A stretch of DNA of 64,000 nt from Hominimerdicola alba (GTDB taxonomy: Bacteria > Bacillota > Clostridia > Oscillospirales > Ruminococcaceae): NCBI RefSeq assembly GCF_900109655.1, contig NZ_FOAT01000013.1, positions 35,679 to 99,678 on the forward strand, in the 5' to 3' direction. Below the pieces are notes generated by a model. That model saw nothing but the letters and a program-made list of their open reading frames with translations, was not told where the DNA came from and made no database searches. Positions within the stretch are counted from its first letter, which is position 1; the number at the start of each line of letters is the position of its first letter. The position numbers were made by a program, and so were the translations under genes. This document shows positions 1-8,983 of the stretch, piece after piece.

Positions 1-1
1 A

Positions 2-1789
2 ATGTTCTCTAAGCGCGGCGACAGCGATACTTCTGTTATCAAGGTCATCGAGGACAGCAAGGCACCCAGCGGCAAAAAGGTAATGGCTGTTACAGGCCGT
101 GACCAGAGCTGGAACGGTCCTTCGCTCGGTGTAAAGGGCGTGCTTCAGCCCGGCGTTAAGTATGATATCTCGGTAAAGGTAAAGGCTCAGTGGTATAACA
201 CAGTCTGCATCTCGCTCCAGCATACTCCCGGCGGTTCTGATGAACCTCAGTACACAAACCTCGTTAAAGGTGTATCTCAGGGCGATTATGTTGAGTTGAA
301 CACAAGCTTCTCATATGGCGCTGAGGAAAAGGACGTTTCCATATACGTTGAGACATGGGGCGATGCAAACGATCTTTATATAGATGATTTCACCATTACT
401 CCTGCAGCTAACAATATGGATGTTAATGCGCCTTCTCTGAAAAATGTTTACGGCGATATGTTCAAGTTCGGTACTGCCTGCACAGTTTCCGAATTAGCTC
501 CAGATTCCACCAAGGCTCTTATCCGCAAGCACTTTAACAGCCTTACCGCAGGCAACGAGCTCAAGCCCGAGAACGTACTCGACAGAGAAGCTTGCCTTGC
601 ACTGGCTGCAAAGGGCGATGATGAGAATCCTCAGGTAACTCTTGAAACTGCAAAGCCTATCCTTGAATTTGCACGCAAGTACAATATCCCCATGAGAGGT
701 CACGTACTGGTATGGCATTCTCAGACACCTATGTGGTTCTTCAAGGAAAACTATGATCCCGATGGTGACTGGGTATCCAAGGAAAAGATGCTCAAGCGTA
801 TGGAAAACTACATCAAGAACGTCTTTACAGCTGTTAAGAAGGATTATTCCGATGTCAACTTCTATGCGTGGGACGTTGTAAACGAGTGCTTTGATGATTA
901 CGGTTCACCCAGAAAAGCAGGCTTCCCCAGTGAATCCAACAACTACGAGGCTTCACCCTGGGTACAGATCTTTGGTGACAACTCCTTCATCAAGCCCGCA
1001 TTCGTATACGCTAAGAAGTACGCTCCCTCTGGCTGCAAGCTCTACTACAATGATTACAACGAGTATATGCAGAAGAGCGATGCTATCGTAAAGCTCTGCC
1101 AGAATATCAACTCCGATGGTCACTACATCGATGGTATCGGTATGCAGTCGCATCTTAACGTAACTAACAACGGTTCATCTGATCCGTTCCCCAGTGTAAG
1201 TATGTACAGACAGGCGCTGGAAAAGTACAGCAAGACAGGTCTTGATATTCAGATCACTGAGCTTGACTGCACCGTAAACGACAAGAGATTTGATCTCCAG
1301 GCTGAGTATTACAGCGATATTCTGGATGCTCTTGTAGACTACAAGGATTATATCTCCGCAGTTGTAGTATGGGGCACTACCGATGATATCAGCTGGAGAG
1401 CAGACCGCGATCCTCTGCTGTTCAACAAGGATTACTCTGTAAAGCCTTGCTTTGAGTCCATTGTTGATGGTATCGATTACAATGATTATCCCAATATCGA
1501 TCCTCCCTCTGACACTTATCCTAAGAACGTAAAGGCTAATTACAGCACCAAGTATCATCAGGTACAGTTCGTTTGGGACAAGGTAAAGGGTGCTGACAGA
1601 TATGGCATCGCTGTATATCTGGCTGGTAAATGGAGAGTTCAGACCTCCAACGTTACCACCAACAGCTATGTAACTCCCAAGAACCTTACTCCCGGCATGA
1701 CCTACAGGGTAGCTGTTGCCGCAAGAGTAAACGGTAAGTGGAACACAGCTGATCCTATCAAGAATGCGATAACTGTTACTATCAAGTAA
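2..1789 (+). CDS. Endo-1,4-beta-xylanase, GH10 with CBM22 (5' partial)
   Basis: Secreted xylan-degrading enzyme whose N-terminus lies before the window; the ATG at base 2 is only the first visible in-frame Met. Of 595 visible residues, about 1-137 form a CBM22-type xylan-binding module, about 150-490 the GH10 TIM barrel, and about 505-595 a fibronectin-III-like beta-sandwich. The GH10 acid/base is Glu295 in WDVVNE and the nucleophile is Glu420 in ITELD; the substrate-site WHSQTP motif is at 238-243. No dockerin or sorting signal follows the last domain, so the protein is probably free or bound through its modules. It ends in a strong UUCG-loop terminator. The family call is firm; the nature of the C-terminal domain is an inference. 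Confidence 0.95.
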   Translation: MFSKRGDSDTSVIKVIEDSKAPSGKKVMAVTGRDQSWNGPSLGVKGVLQPGVKYDISVKVKAQWYNTVCISLQHTPGGSDEPQYTNLVKGVSQGDYVELNTSFSYGAEEKDVSIYVETWGDANDLYIDDFTITPAANNMDVNAPSLKNVYGDMFKFGTACTVSELAPDSTKALIRKHFNSLTAGNELKPENVLDREACLALAAKGDDENPQVTLETAKPILEFARKYNIPMRGHVLVWHSQTPMWFFKENYDPDGDWVSKEKMLKRMENYIKNVFTAVKKDYSDVNFYAWDVVNECFDDYGSPRKAGFPSESNNYEASPWVQIFGDNSFIKPAFVYAKKYAPSGCKLYYNDYNEYMQKSDAIVKLCQNINSDGHYIDGIGMQSHLNVTNNGSSDPFPSVSMYRQALEKYSKTGLDIQITELDCTVNDKRFDLQAEYYSDILDALVDYKDYISAVVVWGTTDDISWRADRDPLLFNKDYSVKPCFESIVDGIDYNDYPNIDPPSDTYPKNVKANYSTKYHQVQFVWDKVKGADRYGIAVYLAGKWRVQTSNVTTNSYVTPKNLTPGMTYRVAVAARVNGKWNTADPIKNAITVTIK

Positions 1790-1810
1790 TATACAGTTCA
1801 CATACCCTAT

Positions 1811-1845
1811 AACGGCAGTTCCTTCGGGAACTGCCGTTTGTTTTT
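1811..1845 (+). terminator. Rho-independent terminator of the xylanase gene
   Basis: A 12-bp perfect stem, AACGGCAGTTCC with GGAACTGCCGTT, closes a UUCG tetraloop and is followed by TGTTTTT. It lies 22 bp after the xylanase stop. Confidence 0.9.
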
Positions 1846-1850
1846 GATAT

Positions 1851-1893
1851 AAAAAAATGACCGACCTAGCATAAAAAGCGAAGTCGGTCATTG
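1851..1893 (-). terminator. Terminator of the iorAB operon
   Basis: On the minus strand the stem AATGACCGAC/GTCGGTCATT is followed by a run of seven T. It sits just after the iorB stop and is back to back with the xylanase terminator. Confidence 0.85.
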
Positions 1894-1901
1894 TAATTTT
1901 A

Positions 1902-2474
1902 TCAGATATCCAGCCTGAGAGCCGTGCTGTTCATTTCGATGAACTGGGGCTTGACTGTCTTTTTCATGGTCTCTTCAACATCGTCTATGCCAAAGGGGAG
2001 CACGCCCGAGCGCACCGACTGTCCCAGCATTATCATGTTGAGTGCTCTGGGGAAACCTACCATACGGCAGGCTGCTTCACCATCGATGGTCTTCAGGTCA
2101 GCCACGTTTTTTGCCAGATATTCCAGCATCTCGGTGCCGTTGTAGGTAGTGCCTTTCAGTGATACCGTAACAGGCACGATGGGATGAGTATTGACTATCA
2201 CCTTGCCGCCGTCCTTTAGGTAGGGCAGCATACGGACAGCCTCCGCAGGTTCAAAAGCGATTATCAGGTCAGCAGTTTTCTCGGGGAACATGGGGCAGTA
2301 GAGGTCTTCGCCAAGCCTTAAAAAGCTGAAAACACTTCCGCCTTTCTGTGCCATACCGATAGTTTCCGCACTCATTACGGGGATATCTTTTGCCATAGCT
2401 GTTGCCGCGATAAGCTTTGAAGTCAGCACGATACCCTGTCCGCCAACACCGCATATAAGAATATTATTCTGCAT
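1902..2474 (-). CDS. iorB: Indolepyruvate ferredoxin oxidoreductase, beta subunit
   Basis: The 190-aa gamma-type POR/KOR subunit that pairs with IorA to oxidise arylpyruvates from aromatic amino acids to aryl-acetyl-CoA, reducing ferredoxin in the cytoplasm. The N-terminus carries the family motif ILICGVGGQGIVL, followed by a GMAQKGGSVFS segment that is also typical. The start ATG lies inside the end of iorA (11-bp overlap) and is preceded by AGGAGG within iorA, so the two are translationally coupled. In rumen Ruminococcus this enzyme could supply or consume phenylacetate, a known growth factor for R. albus; that link is inference. Confidence 0.93.
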   Translation of the reverse strand: MQNNILICGVGGQGIVLTSKLIAATAMAKDIPVMSAETIGMAQKGGSVFSFLRLGEDLYCPMFPEKTADLIIAFEPAEAVRMLPYLKDGGKVIVNTHPIVPVTVSLKGTTYNGTEMLEYLAKNVADLKTIDGEAACRMVGFPRALNMIMLGQSVRSGVLPFGIDDVEETMKKTVKPQFIEMNSTALRLDI

Positions 2475-4275
2475 TTTTGCCGCCTCCTATCGCATTTACG
2501 GGACATACCTGTGAACACAGACCACAGCCTGTGCAAAGGCTTTCTTCGATAGCTATCTTGCCGTCCCTGAGAACAAGTCCGGGGCAGCCGAGAAGATTTT
2601 TGCACTTCTGGCAGTTGATGCACTTGTCATTGTCGATGACCGCGGGCTTTTCGGGCTTGATAAGCACAGCACAGGGCGACTTGAATATTATCGCCTTGAC
2701 ACCATTTTCATTTGCAACACGCTTTACAGTCTCAACAGCTTCGTCCAGTTTCAGCGGGTCAACAGTTTCGATAGTTGTAACACCTACGCCGCGGAGTACC
2801 TGCTCGATGTTGACCTTTTCAACCACCTGACCCATCATCGTCCTGCCAGTGCCGGGGTGGGGCTGATGTCCTGTCATGGCGGTGGTGGAGTTATCCAGAA
2901 CTACAAGGGTCATATCCGCCTGATTGTATACCGCGTTAACAACGCCTGTTATAGCCGATGCGAAGAAAGTGGAATCACCCACAAAAGCAAAGCACTTGGT
3001 GTCGGGATCGATACGTCCTATGCCCTGTGTGATGTTCACGCCTGCACCCATGCAAAGGCAGGTATCCACCATATCAAGAGGCATGGCGTTACCAAGGGTG
3101 TAACAGCCGATATCTCCGCAGAATACGCTCTTTATGCCTTTCATTGCCTGCTTTACAGCGAAGAACGATGCTCTGTGAGGACATCCCGCACAAAGTACAG
3201 GAGGTCTTACAGGCAGTGGAGGAACGTCCTCAGCCTTTTCCTCAGCGGGGAGGAATATGCCAAGGAATGAAGCAACAGCGCGCTTTACCGATGTGCAGGT
3301 GTTCTCGCCCGCAGTGGGGATATTGCCTGTCTGCTTGCCGTATATCCTTGTTTTAAGACCGTACTTTCCGCATACGTATATCAGCCCTCTCTCGATAACA
3401 GGGTCAAGCTCCTCAATGCAGAGAACTTCGTCAAGACCTTCAAGAAAAGCCTTTGCAGCTTCCTCGGGGAATGGGAAAGGAGTGCCCACCTTGAAGAGGG
3501 GAACTTCCACGTCAAGAGCTTTCAGCGCTTCCTTGGTATAGGTGAAGTTTATACCGTGGGTCGCGATGCCGCGCTTGCCAGAACCGCATTTTACAGGGTT
3601 CAGTCCGCTGCCGCTGAATACAGCAGAAAGCTCACTGTTGCGCTTTTCGATATCGCCGTGTGCCTTGAACGAGAGCCTTGGGAAGATGACCCACTTCATG
3701 GGGTCGCGTACAAAGCCTTCGGGCTTGTTCTTTACGCACTCGCTGTCGTCCTTGACTTCGATAGATGCATAGCCGTGACAGACTCTTGTTGTAGGACGGA
3801 AAAGCACAGGTGTGTGGTACTTTTCGGAGTACTCAAAGGCTGTCTGTATCATGTCGTAAGCTTCCTGAACGGACGAGGGGTCAAAGCAAGGGAGCTTTGA
3901 GTAAGCCGCGAAAGTGCGGGTGTCCTGCTCTGTCTGTGAGGAAATGGGACCGGGGTCGTCAGCCACAAGTATTACCATGCCGCCCTTAACGCCGATGTAC
4001 GCAAGGCTCATCAGCGGGTCTGAAGCCACATTCAGACCTACCTGCTTCATGGTGACCATGCATCTTGCACCGCTGTAAGCCGCGCCTGCGCCGACTTCAA
4101 GAGCCGCTTTCTCGTTCACCGACCATTCAACGTACAGGCTGCCGTCATTGTTCTTTGCGGCAGTTTCCAGCACTTCCGTCGATGGTGTGCCGGGGTAGCC
4201 CGAAATAACATTAAGCCCCGCCGCTATCGCACCTCTTGCGATGGCAGCGTTGCCCATCAGAAATTCTTTATGCAT
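2464..4275 (-). CDS. iorA: Indolepyruvate ferredoxin oxidoreductase, alpha subunit
   Basis: The 603-aa catalytic subunit. The N-terminal half is the pyrimidine-binding region (MGNAAIARGAIAAG, SGYPGTPSTE). The TPP-binding region follows around residues 375-470 with CAGCPHR and a GDIGCYTLG...DNSTTAMTGHQPHPG series. Two 4Fe-4S clusters end the protein (CINCQKCKNLLGCP and CTGCGLCSQVCP). Length and domain order match archaeal and clostridial IorA. AAAAGGAG precedes the ATG. It is the first gene of a two-gene operon with iorB and has its own consensus-like promoter upstream. Confidence 0.95.
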   Translation of the reverse strand: MHKEFLMGNAAIARGAIAAGLNVISGYPGTPSTEVLETAAKNNDGSLYVEWSVNEKAALEVGAGAAYSGARCMVTMKQVGLNVASDPLMSLAYIGVKGGMVILVADDPGPISSQTEQDTRTFAAYSKLPCFDPSSVQEAYDMIQTAFEYSEKYHTPVLFRPTTRVCHGYASIEVKDDSECVKNKPEGFVRDPMKWVIFPRLSFKAHGDIEKRNSELSAVFSGSGLNPVKCGSGKRGIATHGINFTYTKEALKALDVEVPLFKVGTPFPFPEEAAKAFLEGLDEVLCIEELDPVIERGLIYVCGKYGLKTRIYGKQTGNIPTAGENTCTSVKRAVASFLGIFLPAEEKAEDVPPLPVRPPVLCAGCPHRASFFAVKQAMKGIKSVFCGDIGCYTLGNAMPLDMVDTCLCMGAGVNITQGIGRIDPDTKCFAFVGDSTFFASAITGVVNAVYNQADMTLVVLDNSTTAMTGHQPHPGTGRTMMGQVVEKVNIEQVLRGVGVTTIETVDPLKLDEAVETVKRVANENGVKAIIFKSPCAVLIKPEKPAVIDNDKCINCQKCKNLLGCPGLVLRDGKIAIEESLCTGCGLCSQVCPVNAIGGGKNAE

Positions 4276-4312
4276 AAAAAACGCTCCTTTTTTATGGATA
4301 TTTTCCTAAATT

Positions 4313-4341
4313 ATTATACCACATCTTACGCCAAAAGTAAA
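4313..4341 (-). promoter_or_regulatory. Sigma-A promoter for iorAB
   Basis: On the minus strand TTTACT, a 17-bp spacer and TATAAT. The TG two bases before the -10 box gives an extended -10. It lies about 40 bp upstream of the iorA ATG. Confidence 0.7.
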
Positions 4342-4414
4342 GATGCCCGAAAAGAAGCAGCAGATATTCTTATGATATAAATGTATTTTTTGTAAGTTGA
4401 ATATAGATAAACTA

Positions 4415-4443
4415 TTGACAACGCTGCGGTGCTGTGATATTAT
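4415..4443 (+). promoter_or_regulatory. Sigma-A promoter for the dockerin protein
   Basis: TTGACA (4415-4420), 17-bp spacer, TATTAT (4438-4443), about 85 bp upstream of the ATG at 4529. It is divergent from the iorAB promoter in a 250-bp spacer. Confidence 0.7.
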
Positions 4444-4528
4444 ATCTATATGGGAATATTGGTCTTTTGTTAAATATTGACAGTTATCCCCGCGGAAGAA
4501 TAGCATCAACTCTAAAGGAGGTAAAAAA

Positions 4529-6001
4529 ATGAAAATGAAATTCAAGCGCACAGGTGCAGCGCTGTTGGCGTGTGCCATGCTTTTTGGAACGGTTCCGCCG
4601 TATGCGGGCGCATTATTTGGTACGGCGATCACAGCCAATGCTGCGGTGGCAGGCAAGGGCACAGAGGACAGCCCTTACATCGTAACGACATATGACGAAC
4701 TCAAAGGGATATTCGATATGAAATACACCGATTGGGCGGGCGATGTTTATGTCAAGCTGGGTAAAGATATCATCAGTGAAGATAAGCTGAACGATAATGA
4801 CTTACGTCTATATAATAATAGCAATATAGGTATTGTAAGTGTTCACCTTGACCTTGCGGGACACAAGCTTGCCAGATATGCAAAGACTGATGATGAAGAT
4901 ATGTTCTACATAGGCGGTGGTTGTACACTTTATATCGATGACAGTGTTGGCGGCGGAGTTATTGAAAGCAGTATCGATAGCGGTGAACAATTATCAAAAA
5001 TGTTCTACCTTGGTGAAAACGGAGCACTTGTGATAAATGATGGAACCTTCAAGTCAGTAAGACCCGTTGGTTTTAACTGCAGAGAACGTGTTATCTATTG
5101 CAATCAACCGAGTGCTTATTTGGATATCCAAGGAGGAGTTTTCTCATCTGATTCAGATACTCCCATGTATGTAAATAATGCGAATTATATTTATATATAC
5201 GGTGGTACATTTATCCAGAAGGCAAAAAAATGTTATGGTATAATAATCAATGATTACGGAGTACGATTATATATAGACAATTGTAAGATCATAGGCGAAG
5301 GTGTGTCTACAAGATTAAAATGCGGATCCTGGGATCTGTCAAAAGTTATTAGTACATTGGCGGAAGTGACTGTTGACGGCACTGTACTGGAACGCTGGAA
5401 CTTAGGTGAAGAAATATCCGGCAATGAGATCGTTATAAGATCACCCAAGGTGATAAACAGAGTAAATATCATGATCGCCGAACCCAAGGCAGGGCAGACC
5501 GTATCATACCTTGCTGATACCAACGACCCTGATAGGGTCAGTGCATGGGGTGTCAGCAAAGGAATCAGACTGCGCGGTTATGTACGCGCATGGCTTGAGG
5601 GTGATACTGTTTTGAACGGCGATAAAGTGAACAAGTTCGAGGCAGGGAATACCTACACCGCAAAGTTCAGCATAATGACCGAGCAGGAAGGCGATACTTT
5701 CAGCGATGATCTTAAAGTGACCGTAAACGGCAAGCCTGTTGAGAACCTGAAAATTGATTCAAAATCGGAATCGGCATCATTCAGCATCACCTACGATCTT
5801 AAAAAGCAAAAAGGCGATGTGACAGGTGACGGAAAAATCAATACTTCCGATGTTACCAAGGTAGCTGCTCACGTAAAGGGCAAAAAGCTCCTTACCAAAG
5901 AACAGCAGGCTCTTGCCGATATAGACGGCAACGGAAAGGTCACTATTACCGACCTCACCAGAATTGCGGCGCACGTAAAGGGAAAGAAGATGATCGTATA
6001 A
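4529..6001 (+). CDS. Secreted beta-helix-like protein with C-terminal type I dockerin
   Basis: A 490-aa exported protein. A signal peptide (MKMKFKRTGAALLACAMLFG and on to about residue 38) is followed by a region of short repeated beta-strand turns (such as ALVINDGTF, YLDIQGGVF, IYIYGGTF) that suggest a right-handed beta helix like pectate lyases, and then a beta-rich linker. The last 60 residues are a dockerin: two copies of a Ca-binding loop, GDVTGDGKINTSDVT and ADIDGNGKVTITDLT, each followed by a helix ending AAHVKGKK. A dockerin implies docking to a cohesin, hence cellulosome-like or surface attachment. No catalytic residues could be named. AAAGGAGG precedes the ATG. Confidence 0.8.
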   Translation: MKMKFKRTGAALLACAMLFGTVPPYAGALFGTAITANAAVAGKGTEDSPYIVTTYDELKGIFDMKYTDWAGDVYVKLGKDIISEDKLNDNDLRLYNNSNIGIVSVHLDLAGHKLARYAKTDDEDMFYIGGGCTLYIDDSVGGGVIESSIDSGEQLSKMFYLGENGALVINDGTFKSVRPVGFNCRERVIYCNQPSAYLDIQGGVFSSDSDTPMYVNNANYIYIYGGTFIQKAKKCYGIIINDYGVRLYIDNCKIIGEGVSTRLKCGSWDLSKVISTLAEVTVDGTVLERWNLGEEISGNEIVIRSPKVINRVNIMIAEPKAGQTVSYLADTNDPDRVSAWGVSKGIRLRGYVRAWLEGDTVLNGDKVNKFEAGNTYTAKFSIMTEQEGDTFSDDLKVTVNGKPVENLKIDSKSESASFSITYDLKKQKGDVTGDGKINTSDVTKVAAHVKGKKLLTKEQQALADIDGNGKVTITDLTRIAAHVKGKKMIV

Positions 6002-6054
6002 ACCGTTACTGTTTCGTATGCGGTGGTATTATCTCGTATGACTTGGTATAAAAC

Positions 6055-6090
6055 AAAGCGGAGAATGCAAGATGCGTTCTCCGCTTTTAT
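6055..6090. terminator. Bidirectional terminator between convergent genes
   Basis: An 11-bp perfect stem (AAAGCGGAGAA with TTCTCCGCTTT) lies between the dockerin gene and the pullulanase, with A-rich left and T-rich right flanks. Confidence 0.75.
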
Positions 6091-6104
6091 ATCGTTTGTT
6101 GTGT

Positions 6105-8081
6105 TTATATCCGCTTGAATACTGTAGCGGAAAGCGGCGCACAGCGCACGTATCCCGAACATTCTTCCTCGTCGATAGTTCCCGATTCGTCGAGCCGCTT
6201 GTAGAATATTCCCCAGGGCAGGTTGAAATACCTCTCCTCTAAGTAGGGGTTCAGGGCGATGACGAAACATTCCTTTTCGTTTTCCAGCTTCCATATTATG
6301 AAGTTCGCGTCCCCCGTATCGTGGAACTGCAAATGCCTTTCAACGTCGCCCTTGTTCGCCATGCGGAAAAGTTCGCTGGATCTTCTGAGTTTTATAAGCG
6401 CCTTGTAGTAGTTGAAGACAGCGCGGTACTTGTTCTTTTTGCCCCATTTTATGGCGTTGGTGTGGTCGGGGGCGTTGTAGCTGTTGCCGTTGTATACGTT
6501 CAGTTCGTTGGGCTTTTCGTTATCCGAAAGATTCCTCGGCTTGCTGCGCAGAAAATCCTGTCCCAGCTGTATGAATGGCATACCCTGTGAAAGTATGATT
6601 ATCGCAGCTGCCATTTTGTCCATCTTTATCAGGTCGGAGGGGCAGTAATGGTTGCTGCCTGATATCTTCAGCTTGTCCCATAGTGTGTGATTGTCGTGGG
6701 CTTCGGCATAATTCACCGCCTGTGTGGGCTCGAATGCCCAGCAGGCTTCGGAAGCATCATTCAGCTGATAATGTGGCACAGAACCTGCGATACCTCTTTT
6801 CAGTATCGAAGACGTATTGCGGTTGCCGCTTATGAATCCCAGGTCGTAGGGGTTGAAAGTTCCGCCCTTTACCGAATCGCGGATATTATCGTTGAAAAGT
6901 CCCACTCTGCCGAATTCGTAGCTGTTCCACTTGTATGCTAGCTTATCCGCAGGCATGGGGGATTCTCCGCCTGTCCAGCCCTCGCCGTACATCAGCAGGC
7001 TGGGGTCTATCTTATCCAGTTCATCACGTATGATATTCACTGTTTCGATATCGTGCAGCGCCATAAGGTCAAAGCGGAAACCGTCCACCTTGTACTCCGT
7101 TGCCCAGAATTTCAGGGAATCTATCATGTATTTGCGGAACATCAAGTGGTCGGAAGCAGTCTCATTTCCACAGCCCGAACCGTTTGAAAATGTACCGTCC
7201 CGCCTTTTGCGGTGGTAGTATCCTGGAAAAGCTTTCTCAAATGAGCTGTCTTCGGTGTGGAATGTATGGTTGTAAACAACGTCCATGATAACGCCTATGC
7301 CGTTTTTATGGAGGGTCATAACAAGTTCCTTGAATTCGCGGATACGGCATTTGGGGTCGTAGGGGTCGGTAGAATATGAACCCTCGAGACAGTTGTAGTT
7401 TTTGGGGTCATAGCCCCAGTTGTACTGATTTTTCTCGGGGTGCGCCTCGTCTACGGTGGCATAGTCCGCCACAGGCAGAAGATGAACGTGGGTCACTCCA
7501 AGTTCTTTAAGATGGTCAAGGCAGGTCTCGGACTTGCCGCAGCGTGTCCTGCTGTGGGTCAGCCCAAGAAATTTTCCCCTGTGCTCGGGACATACTCCCG
7601 AGCTTTCATCGATGGTGATATCCCTGATATGGCATTCGTATACTATCGCCTGACAGGCGTTAAGGCACTTCGGCTTGGGAACTTCGTCCCAGCCCTTTGG
7701 GTCGGTAGTATCGAAGTCCACAACAGCGCCCCTGTTGCCGTTTATACCGCAGGCTTTTGCATAGATATCGATAGTTTCAAGACGGTTGTGCATATACTCA
7801 AATTCGTAGGAAAATGTGTAGAAAAGTCCGTCACAGCTACGGAAAAGCTCAACATACCAAACGCCCTTGTCAAGCATCTCCATCGGCAGAGTTTCAACCA
7901 GGTTGTCGCCCTCGCCGTCAAGGTAAAGGTTGAGATAAACGCCCGTAGCCAGCGGCGACCATGTTTTGAAAACTGTTCTGTCCTTATCCGCGCCGACTAT
8001 ATTTGCGCCGAGGTCGTTTCCGTCGTAGTAAAATTTGTTGTCGATATCTGCTGCGTTGTATCTGAGCAATTGTTTCACCAA
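6105..8081 (-). CDS. pulA: Type I pullulanase (GH13 debranching enzyme)
   Basis: A 658-aa intracellular enzyme hydrolysing alpha-1,6 branches of glycogen, pullulan or starch dextrins. A CBM48-like N-terminal domain (about 1-130) precedes the GH13 barrel. The type I pullulanase signature YNWGYDP is present, as are the barrel motifs DVVYNHT, DGFRFDLM (nucleophile Asp), YGEGW (acid Glu) and EAHDNHT. No signal peptide is seen. The start is uncertain: adjacent TTG and GTG codons (8081, 8078) lack a good ribosome site, while TTG at 8069 has TTGGTGA five bases before it. It is the last gene of the minus-strand run from 14 kb, 30 bp after the HIT gene. Confidence 0.93.
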   Translation of the reverse strand: MVKQLLRYNAADIDNKFYYDGNDLGANIVGADKDRTVFKTWSPLATGVYLNLYLDGEGDNLVETLPMEMLDKGVWYVELFRSCDGLFYTFSYEFEYMHNRLETIDIYAKACGINGNRGAVVDFDTTDPKGWDEVPKPKCLNACQAIVYECHIRDITIDESSGVCPEHRGKFLGLTHSRTRCGKSETCLDHLKELGVTHVHLLPVADYATVDEAHPEKNQYNWGYDPKNYNCLEGSYSTDPYDPKCRIREFKELVMTLHKNGIGVIMDVVYNHTFHTEDSSFEKAFPGYYHRKRRDGTFSNGSGCGNETASDHLMFRKYMIDSLKFWATEYKVDGFRFDLMALHDIETVNIIRDELDKIDPSLLMYGEGWTGGESPMPADKLAYKWNSYEFGRVGLFNDNIRDSVKGGTFNPYDLGFISGNRNTSSILKRGIAGSVPHYQLNDASEACWAFEPTQAVNYAEAHDNHTLWDKLKISGSNHYCPSDLIKMDKMAAAIIILSQGMPFIQLGQDFLRSKPRNLSDNEKPNELNVYNGNSYNAPDHTNAIKWGKKNKYRAVFNYYKALIKLRRSSELFRMANKGDVERHLQFHDTGDANFIIWKLENEKECFVIALNPYLEERYFNLPWGIFYKRLDESGTIDEEECSGYVRCAPLSATVFKRI

Positions 8082-8110
8082 CTTTGTTTAAAATTCATTT
8101 TACTTATTAC

Positions 8111-8575
8111 TTACATAAGCTTTTCAAGCTCTTCGCGGAGCTTTCGCTTCATATCCTCAAGCTTCTCCGCGGTGGGACGATTATCATCGCTGTACATTTC
8201 TTCCATGGGTATGCTCCACACCGGACCTCTGCCGTTGTTGTAGCAGTTGCCGATATCTCCCGTTCTCCGCGGGAATAGGTGCCAGTGCAGATGCGCGTCT
8301 CCCATTCCAAGAAGCTCGTAGTTCATTTTTTCAGCCCCGAAAGCCTTTGCAGCTGCCTGAGCCACGAGAACCATCTCTTCCATGAACTTTGCACGCTCGG
8401 CGGTATCAAGATGGAAAAGCTCTGTTTTATCGCCGTGGTGCTTGTACAGAAAAAGCGTATAACCATAGAAATGCTGATGGTCGCCTATGACCACGTATCC
8501 TGTTTCAAGCTCTTTCACGAAATACGGGTTCGTCCCGTTTTTTATCATATTGATCCTGTCGCATATAAGGCACAT
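8111..8575 (-). CDS. HIT family nucleotide-binding hydrolase
   Basis: A 154-aa histidine-triad protein. The N-terminal CxxC pair (CLIC) and the catalytic motif HLHWHLFPR, which matches His-x-His-x-His, identify the family; such proteins hydrolyse or transfer nucleotides from dinucleoside polyphosphates or AMP derivatives. The ATG at 8575 starts the canonical MCLICDRI and is preceded by GGTGG, so it is preferred over a GTG nine bases upstream. The true substrate cannot be read from sequence. It sits 15 bp after the 127-aa gene in the same run. Confidence 0.85.
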   Translation of the reverse strand: MCLICDRINMIKNGTNPYFVKELETGYVVIGDHQHFYGYTLFLYKHHGDKTELFHLDTAERAKFMEEMVLVAQAAAKAFGAEKMNYELLGMGDAHLHWHLFPRRTGDIGNCYNNGRGPVWSIPMEEMYSDDNRPTAEKLEDMKRKLREELEKLM

Positions 8576-8590
8576 AGTATCCACCGTTTC

Positions 8591-8974
8591 TTAGTTGAAT
8601 TTGTACTTGTCATATCGGCATTTTATATGGAACGTTCCTGCTTCAATGACAAAATATTTTCCCTTGTATGTCGCGGCGGGGTGTACCTCTGTGATGTATA
8701 CGGAGATATCACCTATCTTCGTTTCCTCAAAACCATCGGGTTCACCGACCGCAAGGTACTGCACCGCATAATAATCCATATAGCCGTCATCGTTCTCTAT
8801 GGGCAGAAAGACCTCAAAAGGGAGCTCGATATTAACACCGAGCTCCGAAAGAAACTCAGCGACTTTTGGGTAAGCCAATTTTATCTCATCAACAAGATTC
8901 TGACAATAATCACAGCTGCATACGCTTTCTCTCCCCATACCTGCGTAATACGCTTTTGTAGCTTCGATATCCAT
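8591..8974 (-). CDS. Hypothetical protein with CxCxxC motif
   Basis: A 127-aa soluble acidic protein without signal peptide or membrane segment. Residues around 18-25 read SVCSCDYCQN, a possible metal or redox cysteine cluster, followed by a helix and a beta-rich C-terminus. I do not recognise the family. It lies 9 bp downstream of psd and is likely co-transcribed with psd and the HIT gene. The ribosome site before the ATG is weak. Confidence 0.6.
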   Translation of the reverse strand: MDIEATKAYYAGMGRESVCSCDYCQNLVDEIKLAYPKVAEFLSELGVNIELPFEVFLPIENDDGYMDYYAVQYLAVGEPDGFEETKIGDISVYITEVHPAATYKGKYFVIEAGTFHIKCRYDKYKFN

Positions 8975-8983
8975 AGGCTACTC

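Noticed and set aside
1175..1891. 238-aa minus-strand ORF opposite the xylanase
   Set aside because: Antisense to GH10 coding sequence with no ribosome site.
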